From NCBI RefSeq assembly GCF_019880585.1, contig NZ_JAINVV010000013.1, positions 239,734 through 303,733 on the forward strand: DNA of 64,000 nt. Reading direction: 5' to 3'. A program made the translations under genes and the position numbers. Of this stretch, positions 26,835 through 36,357 are shown piece by piece. The notes beneath the pieces were generated by a model. The model was not told the origin of the DNA. It saw only the letters and a list, made by a program, of their open reading frames with translations, and did no database searches. The DNA is from Sphingomonas colocasiae (GTDB lineage: Bacteria > Pseudomonadota > Alphaproteobacteria > Sphingomonadales > Sphingomonadaceae). The number at the start of each line of letters is the position of its first letter. Within the stretch, counting starts at the first letter, position 1.

Positions 26835-29151
26835 GCCTGCCGCCGAAGCGGAGACTCGCCTCGATCCCGATCGTGCGCGGGCGTGGGCGGAATGCCGAGA
26901 TGTCGGTGCCGCCCGATGCGATCGTCTGAACCAGACGATAGCTGGTCGCGCCATTCTCGTTAGTCAGATTGTCCGCGAACAGCGCCACGCTGACACGGTC
27001 GAAGTCCAGTCCGACGCGCGCATCGATCCGGTCGATCGTATCGCCCGGCAGATAGCCCGGAAACGCGACGAAGCTGCGCGGACTGCTGTGCTGCCACCCG
27101 ATGCGCGCGGTGCCGAACACGCCATCGGCGATCTGGGCACCATAATCGATCGATGCGCTGGCGGTGAAGCTGGCCACATCGTCGGCGATCGCGCCCTTGA
27201 TGATGCCCGTGCCCGCCACCGCGCCGGAATAGGTGGCATCGACATAGCCGCCATTCGCCGAGAGCGTGAGGCCGTTCATCGGCCGCAGGATCACCGACAG
27301 TTCGGCCCCCTTGCTGCGGATTCCCTTGGAATTGATCAGCCCGTTGAAACCGGTGGCCGCGATCGGGATGCGGACGGTCACATCCTTCCAGTCGCTGTAG
27401 TAGATCGCGCCCTCGATCGTCAGCATGTGATCGAACAGATCGGCCTTGCCGCCCAGTTCATAGGTCCAGATCGAATCCTGCCCGAGCGCCGGCGGCAGAT
27501 CGATGCCGAACTGCTTGCCCAGCGCGAGCGATGTGGTCGGCTGAAGCTGGCCAGCGCGAAAGCCCTTGGCGGCGCTGGCATAGATGGTGGCATCGGGCCT
27601 TGGATGCCAGGCGATGCTGACGCGCGGATTGACGCTGCGATAGGTGTCGCCCTGATCATGGGTGACGATGCCGGAATTGACCTCGTACCCGCCCAGATCC
27701 TCCTCATAGTAACGCAGGCCCGCGGTGATATCGATCGGCGCCCCGCCCGGCGTGTAGGTCGCTTCGCCGAACACCGCCCTCGCCCTGCTGCGCGTGGAAT
27801 CCACATTGTCGATGCCGAACAGCGCGAAATCGAGATTGTCGTTGCGATCGGCGTCGCGCAGATAGCCGCCGACGGTCCATTGCAGCGGGCCGCCGCCGGC
27901 CGATGCCAGGCGCAATTCATGCGAGTCGACCTTGATGCCGATCACGGCGCTGATCGCGCCGCCGAGCAGCAAGCCGTTCTGGGGCAGCCTGTAATCGCTG
28001 TGCGAATATCCATAGAAGAGTTCGGCGCCACCGAAATCATAGCGGGCCGCGCCGTTGTAGAGCCGGTGCCTGGGCGTGGTGCGCAACACCGACGAGCGCG
28101 ATTGCTGGCCATTGTCGGTTCCGAGCGAGCCCCCCGTCGGAAACCGCCCCTGGTAGAACCAGTAGCTGCCGGTGATCGATAGCCGTGCGACGGGATCGAA
28201 GCGCAGCCTGACGCGGACGGTGTCGAATCGCTGGCCGTTCAGGTTGCGCGTGCCGGCGGCATCATCGTCCAGCCAGCCATCGAACCGTTCATGCGTCGCC
28301 GCGACACGAACCGCCAATATGCCGGGGATGATCGGTGCGTTGAGCGCCCCCTTGATTCCGCCATTGGCGCCGCCGCCATGGGTGCCGGACATGAAACCCG
28401 CCGCCTTTGCCTCCCAGACGTCCAGATCCGCACCCTTGGTCAGGATGCGGATGGTGCCGCCCATCGATCCTTCGCCGAACAATGTGCCCTGCGGGCCGCG
28501 CAGCACCTCGATCCGGTCCAGATCCCAGGCGCGCACATCGGGGCTGAGCGGCACCGTCACCCCGGTGAAGGGCAGATCGTCCAGATAATAGCCGTTCTCG
28601 TTCGCGCCGAGCGAGGTCGACACGCCACGGATCATGATCTTGGACAGGCCGTTGCCCTGATCGTAGACGCCCACGCCGGGCGCTTCCTGGAGAATCTCGG
28701 CGACGCTGCGGCCCCCCCTGCGCTCCATCGCCCTGCCCCCGATGCTCGTCAGCGCCACCGGAATGTCGATGGGGCGTTCGGCGCGCTTGCGCGCGGTCAC
28801 GATGATGTCGTCGTCACGGTCCGCCGCGCCGAATCGCGACGCGGAGATCACATAGATGCCGCCAGCCTGCCACCGCGCCGTCATGCCGGTGCCTTCGAGC
28901 AGCATCGCGAGCCCGTCGGCGGGGCAAATGGTCGCGTTGAAGGGCGAAGCGCTCAGCCGCGCGACATCGCTTTCGTTGAAGATGATCTGGATGCCCGCGG
29001 CGCGCGCATAGTCGCGCAGGACCTTCGAAAGCGCCCCGCCCACGCTCACGAACCGAACGCAACGTTCGCGCGCCTGAACGGCTGCGGGAAATGCCATCAA
29101 CGCAATGGCGATCGCCGCCCCGTAACAGGCGTTCCGCTTCAGCCGTACCAA
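26830..29151 (-). CDS. TonB-dependent receptor with N-terminal STN signalling domain
   Basis: 773 aa. A signal peptide ends at AAVQA. Residues about 30-105 form an STN domain (VGGALSKVLRDYARAAGIQI...). A TonB-box-like DDIIVTA, the plug and the barrel are closely similar to the receptor at 22946. STN domains touch the periplasmic part of FecR-type proteins, so this is the likely signalling receptor for the adjacent sigma/anti-sigma pair. The ligand is unknown. A peptide is suggested by the linked S9A peptidase, not by the receptor sequence itself. Confidence 0.93.
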   Translation of the reverse strand: MVRLKRNACYGAAIAIALMAFPAAVQARERCVRFVSVGGALSKVLRDYARAAGIQIIFNESDVARLSASPFNATICPADGLAMLLEGTGMTARWQAGGIYVISASRFGAADRDDDIIVTARKRAERPIDIPVALTSIGGRAMERRGGRSVAEILQEAPGVGVYDQGNGLSKIMIRGVSTSLGANENGYYLDDLPFTGVTVPLSPDVRAWDLDRIEVLRGPQGTLFGEGSMGGTIRILTKGADLDVWEAKAAGFMSGTHGGGANGGIKGALNAPIIPGILAVRVAATHERFDGWLDDDAAGTRNLNGQRFDTVRVRLRFDPVARLSITGSYWFYQGRFPTGGSLGTDNGQQSRSSVLRTTPRHRLYNGAARYDFGGAELFYGYSHSDYRLPQNGLLLGGAISAVIGIKVDSHELRLASAGGGPLQWTVGGYLRDADRNDNLDFALFGIDNVDSTRSRARAVFGEATYTPGGAPIDITAGLRYYEEDLGGYEVNSGIVTHDQGDTYRSVNPRVSIAWHPRPDATIYASAAKGFRAGQLQPTTSLALGKQFGIDLPPALGQDSIWTYELGGKADLFDHMLTIEGAIYYSDWKDVTVRIPIAATGFNGLINSKGIRSKGAELSVILRPMNGLTLSANGGYVDATYSGAVAGTGIIKGAIADDVASFTASASIDYGAQIADGVFGTARIGWQHSSPRSFVAFPGYLPGDTIDRIDARVGLDFDRVSVALFADNLTNENGATSYRLVQTIASGGTDISAFRPRPRTIGIEASLRFGGRP

Positions 29152-29328
29152 TGCTGCCCCTTGACGAATTCCGCGTATTTTTTCGGTTATTCGCCGTCAA
29201 ACCTAGACGAAAAACCCTGGCCGTCAAAGCGGGATGGACGCGCTTTCGCGGCGAATCCGGCCACGGGCCTCGCCCGCGCGCCGATCGGGCGCCTCGGCGG
29301 ATTCTTCAGCGCTTCGGGAAGGTATGTT

Positions 29329-29402
29329 TGGATGCCCCGCGAGGATTCGAACCTCGATTGACGGAGTCAGAGTCCGTAGTCTTACCTTTAGACGACGGGG
29401 CA
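29329..29402 (-). tRNA. tRNA-Gln (anticodon CUG)
   Basis: On the minus strand the acceptor TGCCCCG pairs with CGGGGCA. The anticodon arm ACGGA/TCCGT has loop CTCTGAC, giving anticodon CTG. The T-arm has GGTTCGAATCC, and the CCA end is encoded after discriminator T. The D-arm has TCTAAAGGTAAGA. Confidence 0.95.
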
Positions 29403-29580
29403 ACGAGGCGCGCGAAATAGGCGGGGGGTGCGCCCGGGTCAAGGGGCTTCGTGCACCATCCGTCAGATGCCCGCCTTGCGGTTCGCGCGAGCAGTCCCTA
29501 GTCTGTCATTCAAGTACCGGGCGGTATTCCCGTTTTCCGGAGAACATAAGAGTGATTTGACGGCCATGGTGGAGCGTTCC

Positions 29581-30612
29581 ATGCCATTGCCGCACCAGCC
29601 CGCCCCGCATGCGGGCCCTGCGGCCTCCAGGCGTACCGCGTCCGCGCGGTGGCCACATCGGCGCGCATATGCCGCGCTGGATCTCGGCACCAACAATTGC
29701 CGGCTGCTGATCGCCAAGCCCGAAGGCGACGGCTTCGTGGTGATCGACGCCTTCTCGCGAATCGTGCGGCTGGGCGAAGGCCTGGCGGCGACCGGACGGC
29801 TGAGCGAGGCCGCGATCGACCGCGCGATCGCCGCGCTCACCATCTGTGCCGACAAATTGCGCCGCCGCCACGTCACGCTCGCGCGCTCGGTCGCGACCGA
29901 GGCGTGCCGCCAGGCGGTGAACGGGCAGGCATTCATCGACCGTGTCTATCGCGAAACCGGCATCGCGCTCGACATCATCAGCGCCGAGGAGGAAGCGCGG
30001 CTGGCCGTCATGGGCTGCCACGCGCTGCTCGAACCCGGCGACGGCCCGGCGCTGATCTTCGATATCGGCGGCGGATCGACCGAGCTTGTGCTGATCGACA
30101 CGCGCGAGGGCCATCCCCACATCCGCGACTGGCTGAGCGCGCCCTGGGGCGTCGTCTCCTTGACCGAGAGCGAACCCGTCGCCGAAGACAGCGACGCTGC
30201 CCGGCTCGACGCCTATGCCCGCATGAAGCGCCGCGTGAGCGACAGCTTCGCGCGCTTCGCGGAACGGCTGCCGCTGGGCGAGATGGAAGGCATCCGCCTG
30301 CTCGGCACCAGCGGCACCGTCACCACGCTCGCCAGCCTGCACCTGGGGCTGACATCCTATGATCGCAGCGCGATCGACGGGCTGATCGTGCCCGCGCAGG
30401 CGATGCAGCAGATCAGCACCAGCCTGTCGCGCATGTCGATCGAGGAACGGCAGCGGCAGCCCTGTATCGGCGTCGAGCGCGCCGATCTGGTGGTGGCGGG
30501 CTGCGCGATACTGGAGGCAATCATCGATATCTGGCCAGCCGAACGCCTGGGCGTCGCCGATCGCGGCATCCGCGAGGGCATATTGCGCCTGCTGATGGCC
30601 CGCGACAAATGA
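29581..30612 (+). CDS. Ppx/GppA family phosphatase
   Basis: 343 aa from ATG 29581, chosen because GGAG lies 6 nt upstream; ATG 29566 has none. It belongs to the ASKHA superfamily: phosphate-1 motif ALDLGTNNCRLLI, FDIGGGSTEL and LLGTSGTVTTLA. The family hydrolyses polyphosphate or pppGpp. The short single-domain length (no C-terminal HD extension) is common in alphaproteobacteria and does not settle the substrate. It overlaps rlmE by 4 nt (ATGA). Confidence 0.9.
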   Translation: MPLPHQPAPHAGPAASRRTASARWPHRRAYAALDLGTNNCRLLIAKPEGDGFVVIDAFSRIVRLGEGLAATGRLSEAAIDRAIAALTICADKLRRRHVTLARSVATEACRQAVNGQAFIDRVYRETGIALDIISAEEEARLAVMGCHALLEPGDGPALIFDIGGGSTELVLIDTREGHPHIRDWLSAPWGVVSLTESEPVAEDSDAARLDAYARMKRRVSDSFARFAERLPLGEMEGIRLLGTSGTVTTLASLHLGLTSYDRSAIDGLIVPAQAMQQISTSLSRMSIEERQRQPCIGVERADLVVAGCAILEAIIDIWPAERLGVADRGIREGILRLLMARDK

Positions 30613-31274
30613 GCCGGGGCGGATCGGGCGGACGCCAGCGGGTACGCACCTCCAAGGGGCGCACCGCGCAATCGACGCGCTGGCTGGAACGCCAGCTCAA
30701 CGACCCCTATGTGAAGCGCGCGCGCGCCGAGGGCTATCGCAGCCGGGCGGCTTACAAGCTGCTCGAACTCGACGAGAAATTCGCACTGCTGCGCGGCGCG
30801 AAGCGCATCCTGGATCTCGGCATCGCGCCGGGCGGCTGGAGCCAAGTCGCGCGCAAGGCGACGCCGCGCGCGGCGATCGTCGGCATCGACCTGCTACCCA
30901 CCGACCCCATCGACGGCGTGACCATCTTCCAGATGGATTTCATGCACGACGACGCGCCCGCGCGGTTGCAGGAGGCGCTGGGCGGCGGCGCGGACCTGAT
31001 ATTGTCGGACATGGCGGCGAACACCGTCGGCCATCCGCAGACCGATCATCTGCGCACCATGGGACTGGTCGAGGCGGCGGTCGATTTCGCGATCCAGATC
31101 CTGGAACCCGGCGGCGCCTTTGTCGCCAAGGTCTTCGCCGGCGGCACCGATCGCGAGCTGCTGACGATCCTCAAGCAGAATTTCGCGACGGTGAAGCACG
31201 CGAAACCACCGGCGAGCCGCAAGGACTCGTCGGAATGGTATGTGATCGCGCAAGGCTTCAAGGGACGCGATTAA
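30609..31274 (+). CDS. rlmE: 23S rRNA (uridine-2'-O) methyltransferase RlmE
   Basis: 221 aa. A basic N-terminus is followed by the K-D-K-E catalytic set in AAYKLLELDEK, ILSDMA, FVAKVF and SSEWYV, and the SAM motif ILDLGIAPGGWSQ. It methylates U2552 in 23S rRNA. The start overlaps the ppx-like stop, indicating coupled translation. Confidence 0.95.
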   Translation: MSRGGSGGRQRVRTSKGRTAQSTRWLERQLNDPYVKRARAEGYRSRAAYKLLELDEKFALLRGAKRILDLGIAPGGWSQVARKATPRAAIVGIDLLPTDPIDGVTIFQMDFMHDDAPARLQEALGGGADLILSDMAANTVGHPQTDHLRTMGLVEAAVDFAIQILEPGGAFVAKVFAGGTDRELLTILKQNFATVKHAKPPASRKDSSEWYVIAQGFKGRD

Positions 31275-31309
31275 GGGGCTCGAAACCCCGCCCTTCCATG
31301 TCACCCCCG

Positions 31310-31386
31310 CGAACGCGGCGATCCGGCTTTTCCATGAAGCATCAGAAAACCAACAAGGATCCGCCCTCCCGCATTCGCGGGGATGA
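31310..31386. terminator. Inverted pair of dispersed GTCATCCCCGCGAA-type repeats
   Basis: GTCACCCCCGCGAA and TTCGCGGGGATGAC (13 of 14 complementary) are separated by about 50 nt. They lie between the convergent genes ending at 31274 and 31437. Likely a repeat pair doing terminator duty. Confidence 0.55.
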
Positions 31387-31436
31387 CAGATGCAGGCAAT
31401 GACGCGAGGTCCCGTCGCTCCACGGGACTCAAACGC

Positions 31437-32186
31437 TCACCCCTTCTTGCGCGCCTCGGCGATCGCCTTCTTCAGCGTGTCGTAACCGACCGCGCCGTTC
31501 AGGATCTGGTCGCCCACCACCCAGCTCGGCGTGCCGCTGAAGCGCAGGTCGCGCGCGAGCTGGACATTGCCCTCGATCTCGCGGCTGGCCTCGGGCGAGG
31601 TCTGCACCTTCGCGGCGGCGGAGATATCGATGCCGACCTCCTTCTGGACGCGCTCGATCGTCTGCGGCGTCGGACGGCCGGCGGCGTAGAGCGCGTCGTG
31701 GAACGCCTTGAACTTGCCCTGTGCCGCGGCGGCCAGGCTCGCGCGCGCGGCGAGCTCGCTGGTCTCGCTCAGGATCGGCAGTTCGCGGAAGACGACCTTG
31801 AGCTGCTTGTCTTCCTTCAGCAGCCGTTCGATATCCGGCAGGCTCGCCCGGCAATAGCCGCAGGCATAGTCGAAGAAGATGGTGAGCGTGGCATCGCCGC
31901 GCTCATTGCCCGCCCATGCGCTTGCGAAGGGGGTTTCGATCCGGCTGCGATTCGTATCGACGACCTTGCTGATCTCCCGCTGCTGGAGCTTCTCCATCGC
32001 CTCCGGGATGATCTCCGGATGCGCGAGGATATAGTCGCGCACCACCGCCTCGATCTTCGCGCGTTCCGCGTCCCCCACCTGCGGCGCGCCGAGCACGCCG
32101 GTGGCGAGCGCGGTGCCGGCGGCGCCCGCGAGAAAAGCGGCGATGCCGATCATTATGGTCGTTCTCCTGGATATGGTCTTCGTCAT
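31437..32186 (-). CDS. DsbA-family periplasmic thiol-disulfide oxidoreductase
   Basis: 249 aa from ATG 32186. The N-terminal anchor or signal is ISRRTTIMIGIAAFLAGAAGTALA. Residues about 45-85 form a helical region typical of Com1/DsbA-like proteins. The thioredoxin fold has active site CGYC (FFDYACGYCRAS) and the cis-Pro loop GTPSW. It introduces or shuffles disulfides in the periplasm. The M48 protease gene lies 22 nt upstream on the same strand, so they are probably an operon. Confidence 0.9.
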   Translation of the reverse strand: MTKTISRRTTIMIGIAAFLAGAAGTALATGVLGAPQVGDAERAKIEAVVRDYILAHPEIIPEAMEKLQQREISKVVDTNRSRIETPFASAWAGNERGDATLTIFFDYACGYCRASLPDIERLLKEDKQLKVVFRELPILSETSELAARASLAAAAQGKFKAFHDALYAAGRPTPQTIERVQKEVGIDISAAAKVQTSPEASREIEGNVQLARDLRFSGTPSWVVGDQILNGAVGYDTLKKAIAEARKKG

Positions 32187-32208
32187 CTCATCACTCGATT
32201 CGCTGGCG

Positions 32209-33579
32209 TCAGCGTTTTTTCTTCTTCGACATGGCGGCTTCGGACACCATCGCGATATCCTGCGCACGCAGCCAGTCCGGCGTGCCTTCCTTGATACCCT
32301 GCATCGCCTGCCGCGCATTGGGAAGCGCCAGTTCGGGGCGGTTCTGCAGATTATAGCGTTCGGCCGTGGCGAGCTGCGCGCGCGGAATGTCGCCTTCGCG
32401 CTCATAGACCACGCCAAGCTGATACCAGGCGAAGGGATTGTCGTTGTCGCGGGTCACCGCCGCCTTCAGCACGCTGCGCGCCTCGTCGAAATTCCTGGGA
32501 TCCTCGGTCGCGATCAGCGCATGGCCGAACAGTGCGGCGATCAGCGGCTGCGCGCGCGTCGCCTGCACGGCCTCGCGCAAGGGCGGAATGGCGGCGGCCG
32601 GCTGCCCCGATTCGAGCAGGATCTGCCCCTTGAGTTCCAGATAATAGGGATCGTGCGGCGCCTTGGTCAGCAGCGCGTCCACCTCCGTCATCGCCTTGTC
32701 CGGATAAGCGGATTTGTGCCAGGCATAGGCGCGCGCATAGCGTGCCGCGTCCGTCTTGTTGGTCTCGGGATATTCTCGCAGCGTCTGCGCCGAATCCCAT
32801 GCAAAGCCCCGCAGCTTGGCCTTGATCCGCTGGAAACGCGCCTCCAGCCCGGGATCGGTGGGTTTGTTCCAGGCCGGCGACGCCTGATATTGATGCTCCA
32901 GCACGGACAGGCGTTCGCTGGTCAGCGGGTGGGTGCGGCCATAGCTGTCGTCCTGCGGGATATTCAGGCGATATTCGAGATTCTGGATGCGCTTGAAGAA
33001 GGCGATCGAGCCCTTGCCGCTGATGCCGGCGGCGGCGAGATATTTGACGCCCGCGGCATCCGCGCTCACTTCCTGGGTACGGGTGAAGGCGAGGAACTTG
33101 CCGAGTGCCGCCTGCTGGCCGGCCATCATGATGCCCATGCCTGCATCGCCAGCCCCCGCCGCGACCGCGGCGAGGCCCGCCAGCAGGCTCAGCAGCGTGA
33201 TGCCCGTCGCCTGCTTCATCCCCTCGGACGAGCGGATGATATGTCCGCCGGTGATGTGGCCAAGCTCGTGCGCGATCACGCCCTGCACTTCATTGGCGTT
33301 GTCCGCCTGCATGATCGTGCCGGAATTCATGTAGACGATCTGCCCGCCCGCCACGAAGGCGTTGATGCTGGGATCGCCGACCATCACGACGGTGACGTTC
33401 TTGGGTTCCAGCCCGGCCGCCCGGATCAGCGGCTCGGACATCTCGTGAAGGACCGCTTCGGTTTCGGCGTCGCGCAGAATCGACTGCGCCATCGCCGGCT
33501 GGACGATCAGGATCGCGGAGACGAGAAACGCCAGCGCCGCGCGCAGGGCGGCGCCGGGGGAACGAAACGGTCTGGCCAT
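32209..33579 (-). CDS. M48 family metalloprotease with TPR-like C-terminus (BepA-like)
   Basis: 456 aa from ATG 33579 (AAGGAA upstream). A signal peptide ends at PAMAQ. The zinc site is HELGHITGGH. The C-terminal half (about 290-440) is made of TPR-like repeats. The arrangement matches periplasmic BepA-type proteases that monitor outer-membrane protein assembly. Pairing with a DsbA-like enzyme fits envelope quality control. The C-terminus is Lys-rich (KKKKR). Confidence 0.9.
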   Translation of the reverse strand: MARPFRSPGAALRAALAFLVSAILIVQPAMAQSILRDAETEAVLHEMSEPLIRAAGLEPKNVTVVMVGDPSINAFVAGGQIVYMNSGTIMQADNANEVQGVIAHELGHITGGHIIRSSEGMKQATGITLLSLLAGLAAVAAGAGDAGMGIMMAGQQAALGKFLAFTRTQEVSADAAGVKYLAAAGISGKGSIAFFKRIQNLEYRLNIPQDDSYGRTHPLTSERLSVLEHQYQASPAWNKPTDPGLEARFQRIKAKLRGFAWDSAQTLREYPETNKTDAARYARAYAWHKSAYPDKAMTEVDALLTKAPHDPYYLELKGQILLESGQPAAAIPPLREAVQATRAQPLIAALFGHALIATEDPRNFDEARSVLKAAVTRDNDNPFAWYQLGVVYEREGDIPRAQLATAERYNLQNRPELALPNARQAMQGIKEGTPDWLRAQDIAMVSEAAMSKKKKR

Positions 33580-33675
33580 GGCCACCCGTTCCTTGCCCCC
33601 GGCGGCTGAACCCCTGCTGAAGACGCGCCCTGGCCTCACGGCCTCAGCGCGTCCGCATGCGCTCCGCGGCCCGGA

Positions 33676-36357
33676 TCACTCCTGGCCGCCGAACGTCCGC
33701 TGCCACCAGCCGCGCCGGGGCGTATCGCCCGCGTCGTTCGCGGCAAGCGGCTGATCGGCATCGGCCGGGACGGCATCGGCGGTCACCGCCTCGACCGCCG
33801 TCGCCTCGGCCGCGACAGCGGCCTTTTTGCGCGTGCGCTTGGGCTTTGCCGGCGCCGCTTCCTCGGCAGGAGCCTCGGCGACCGGCTCGGGCTCGGGTGC
33901 GGGTGCCTCGGGCTCAACGAGCTCGGCGGCCTTCGCCTTGGGCGCTGCCTTCTTGCGGGTACGCTTCGGCTTCTCGGCCGGCGCCTCGACAGGAGCGGGC
34001 TCGACGGCCGCTTCCTCAGCGACCGGCGCTTCGACGACGGGTTCGGCCTGAACCTCGGCCTTCTTGCGACGGGTGCGCTTCGGCTTCTCGGCCGGCGCCT
34101 CCGCGACGGGTTCGGGAGCGACCTCATCGACGGCCTGGACCTCAGCGATCTCGACCTCGGCCTCGATTTCCTCGGCCTGTGCCTCGGCATCACCGCCGTC
34201 GATCGCCGCGCCACCTTCACGACGGCGCTTGCCGCCACGACGACCGCGACGGCCGCGACGGCGCTTGCCGCCCTCGTCCGATCCGTCATCGCTTTCGGCG
34301 GTGACATCGGCATCGACATCGGCGTCCTGCGCGTCCTGATCGCGCTCACCCGCTTCGTCCGCTTCGTCGGACTCGCCCTGATGTTCGCCGGCATCCGCCT
34401 CGCGATCGCGGCCCTCGCCTTCCTCGTCACGGCGGCCGCGACGGCCACGGCGGCGGCGGCGGCGGCGGCCGCCTTCACGATCGCCACGCTCCTCGCGGCT
34501 CTCACGCCGTTCCTCGGCCTCGGCTTCCTCTTCCTCGTCGATCTCGTCCTCGATCGGCAGATCGTCGTCCTCGTCCTCGATCACCACCGGCGCGAAGCGC
34601 GGCGCGTGCTCGGGCGGCGGGCCGCTGGCCTCGACGCTCATGCGCGCGCCTTCCGCCTCGCCATCGGGCAGCACGTCGATCGTCACGCCATAGCGATCCT
34701 CGATCTCGGCGAGTTCGGCGCGCTTGCGGTTGAGCACGTAGACGGCGGCTTCCTGGCTGGCGCGGAGCGTCAGCTTGCTGCCGCGGCCGCGCGCGGCCTC
34801 GTCTTCCAGCATGCGCAGTGCGGAGAGGCCCGCCGACGACGCGGTGCGGACCAGGCCGGTGCCTTCGCAATGCGGGCACTGGCGCGTCGATGCCTCCAGC
34901 ACGCCGGTGCGCAGGCGCTGGCGGCTCATCTCCATCAGCCCGAACGAGCTGATCCGGCCGACCTGGATGCGCGCGCGATCGTTCGCGAGCGCGGCCTTCA
35001 TCGCCTTCTCGACCTTACGGATGTTGGAGTTGTTCTCCATGTCGATGAAATCGATCACGACCAGGCCGGCCATGTCGCGCAGGCGGAGCTGGCGGGCGAT
35101 CTCGTGCGCCGCTTCCAGATTGGTCGCGACGGCGGTCTGCTCGATGCCATGCTCGCGCGTCGAGCGGCCCGAGTTGATGTCGATCGAAACGAGCGCCTCG
35201 GTCGGGTTGATGACCAGATAGCCGCCCGATTTGAGCTGCACCGTCGGATGGTACATCGCGGCGAGCTGATCCTCGACGCCGTTGCGCTGGAACAGCGGCA
35301 CCGCGTCCGAATAGGGTTTCACCCGCCGGGCATGGCTGGGCATCAGCAGCTTCATGAAGTCCTTCGCGGCGCGGTACCCTTCCTCGCCCTCGATGATCAC
35401 TTCCTCGATATCGCGATTGTAGATGTCGCGAATCGCGCGCTTGATCAGGTCGCTGTCGCCATAGACGAGCGCGGGCGCCGTCGATTGCAGCGTCTTTTCG
35501 CGAATCTCGTCCCACAGGCGCGCGAGATAGTCGAAGTCGCGCTTGATCTCGGTCTTGGTGCGCTGAAGGCCCGCGGTGCGCACGATGCACCCCATGGTCG
35601 ACGGCAGCTTGAGCTCCGCCATGATCGTCTTCAGGCGCTTACGATCCCCGGCATTGGAGATCTTCCGGCTGATGCCGCCGCCATGCGACGTGTTGGGCAT
35701 CAGCACGCAATAGCGGCCGGCGAGGCTCAGATAGGTGGTCAGCGCCGCGCCCTTGTTGCCGCGCTCTTCCTTCACGACCTGGACGAGCAGCACCTGGCGG
35801 CGCCGGATCACGTCCTGGATCTTGTAGCGGCGGCGCAGGTTCATGCGCTTCTGGCGAAGCGATTCCACCGCGCCGTCGTCTATGGCCTTGCCACGGCGGC
35901 GCGGACGCGCCTCGCCTTCGCTTTCGCTATCGGCGGCTTCGCCGTCGCCCTCGTCGCCATGGTCGATCGCCTCGACGACCTCGACGCCAGAGCCATCCTC
36001 GCCCTCGCCGTCATAATCGTCGTCATATTCCTCGGCCTGGGCGGCGCGCAGCGCCTCTTCCTCGGCGGCGTGCTCGGCCTCCTCGCGAAGCAGCGCCTCG
36101 CGATCTTCCTTCGGAATCTGATAATAGTCCGGATGGATCTCGCTGAACGCGAGGAACCCGTGGCGATTGCCGCCATAATCGACGAACGCCGCCTGAAGCG
36201 ACGGTTCGACGCGTGTCACCTTGGCGAGATAGATATTCCCCTTGAGCTGCTTGTGCTCGGCGGATTCGAAATCAAACTCCTCGATTCGGTGTCCCTTGAC
36301 GACGGCCACGCGGGTTTCCTCCCGGTGGCGCGCGTCGATCAGCATGCGCGTTGTCAT
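33676..36357 (-). CDS. rne: Ribonuclease E/G
   Basis: 893 aa from ATG 36357. An S1 domain (about 35-125) is interrupted by an acidic insert. The catalytic region carries VSIDINSGRST and GLVVIDFIDME, with the two metal-binding Asp. The Zn-link CPHCEGTG follows. The C-terminal about 330 residues are low complexity: an Arg-rich block (GGRRRRRRRGRRGRRDEEGE), acidic runs and recurrent EKPKRTRKK-type units. This is expected for the disordered RNA- and protein-binding scaffold of a degradosome. It is divergent from the amidase gene. Confidence 0.95.
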   Translation of the reverse strand: MTTRMLIDARHREETRVAVVKGHRIEEFDFESAEHKQLKGNIYLAKVTRVEPSLQAAFVDYGGNRHGFLAFSEIHPDYYQIPKEDREALLREEAEHAAEEEALRAAQAEEYDDDYDGEGEDGSGVEVVEAIDHGDEGDGEAADSESEGEARPRRRGKAIDDGAVESLRQKRMNLRRRYKIQDVIRRRQVLLVQVVKEERGNKGAALTTYLSLAGRYCVLMPNTSHGGGISRKISNAGDRKRLKTIMAELKLPSTMGCIVRTAGLQRTKTEIKRDFDYLARLWDEIREKTLQSTAPALVYGDSDLIKRAIRDIYNRDIEEVIIEGEEGYRAAKDFMKLLMPSHARRVKPYSDAVPLFQRNGVEDQLAAMYHPTVQLKSGGYLVINPTEALVSIDINSGRSTREHGIEQTAVATNLEAAHEIARQLRLRDMAGLVVIDFIDMENNSNIRKVEKAMKAALANDRARIQVGRISSFGLMEMSRQRLRTGVLEASTRQCPHCEGTGLVRTASSAGLSALRMLEDEAARGRGSKLTLRASQEAAVYVLNRKRAELAEIEDRYGVTIDVLPDGEAEGARMSVEASGPPPEHAPRFAPVVIEDEDDDLPIEDEIDEEEEAEAEERRESREERGDREGGRRRRRRRGRRGRRDEEGEGRDREADAGEHQGESDEADEAGERDQDAQDADVDADVTAESDDGSDEGGKRRRGRRGRRGGKRRREGGAAIDGGDAEAQAEEIEAEVEIAEVQAVDEVAPEPVAEAPAEKPKRTRRKKAEVQAEPVVEAPVAEEAAVEPAPVEAPAEKPKRTRKKAAPKAKAAELVEPEAPAPEPEPVAEAPAEEAAPAKPKRTRKKAAVAAEATAVEAVTADAVPADADQPLAANDAGDTPRRGWWQRTFGGQE

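Noticed and set aside
20761..29151. Lasso-peptide biosynthetic cluster
   Set aside because: The receptor, sigma, FecR and S9 peptidase setting resembles lasso-peptide islands, but no precursor, B1/B2 protease or asparagine-synthetase-like cyclase gene is present, and the peptidase is S9A-type.
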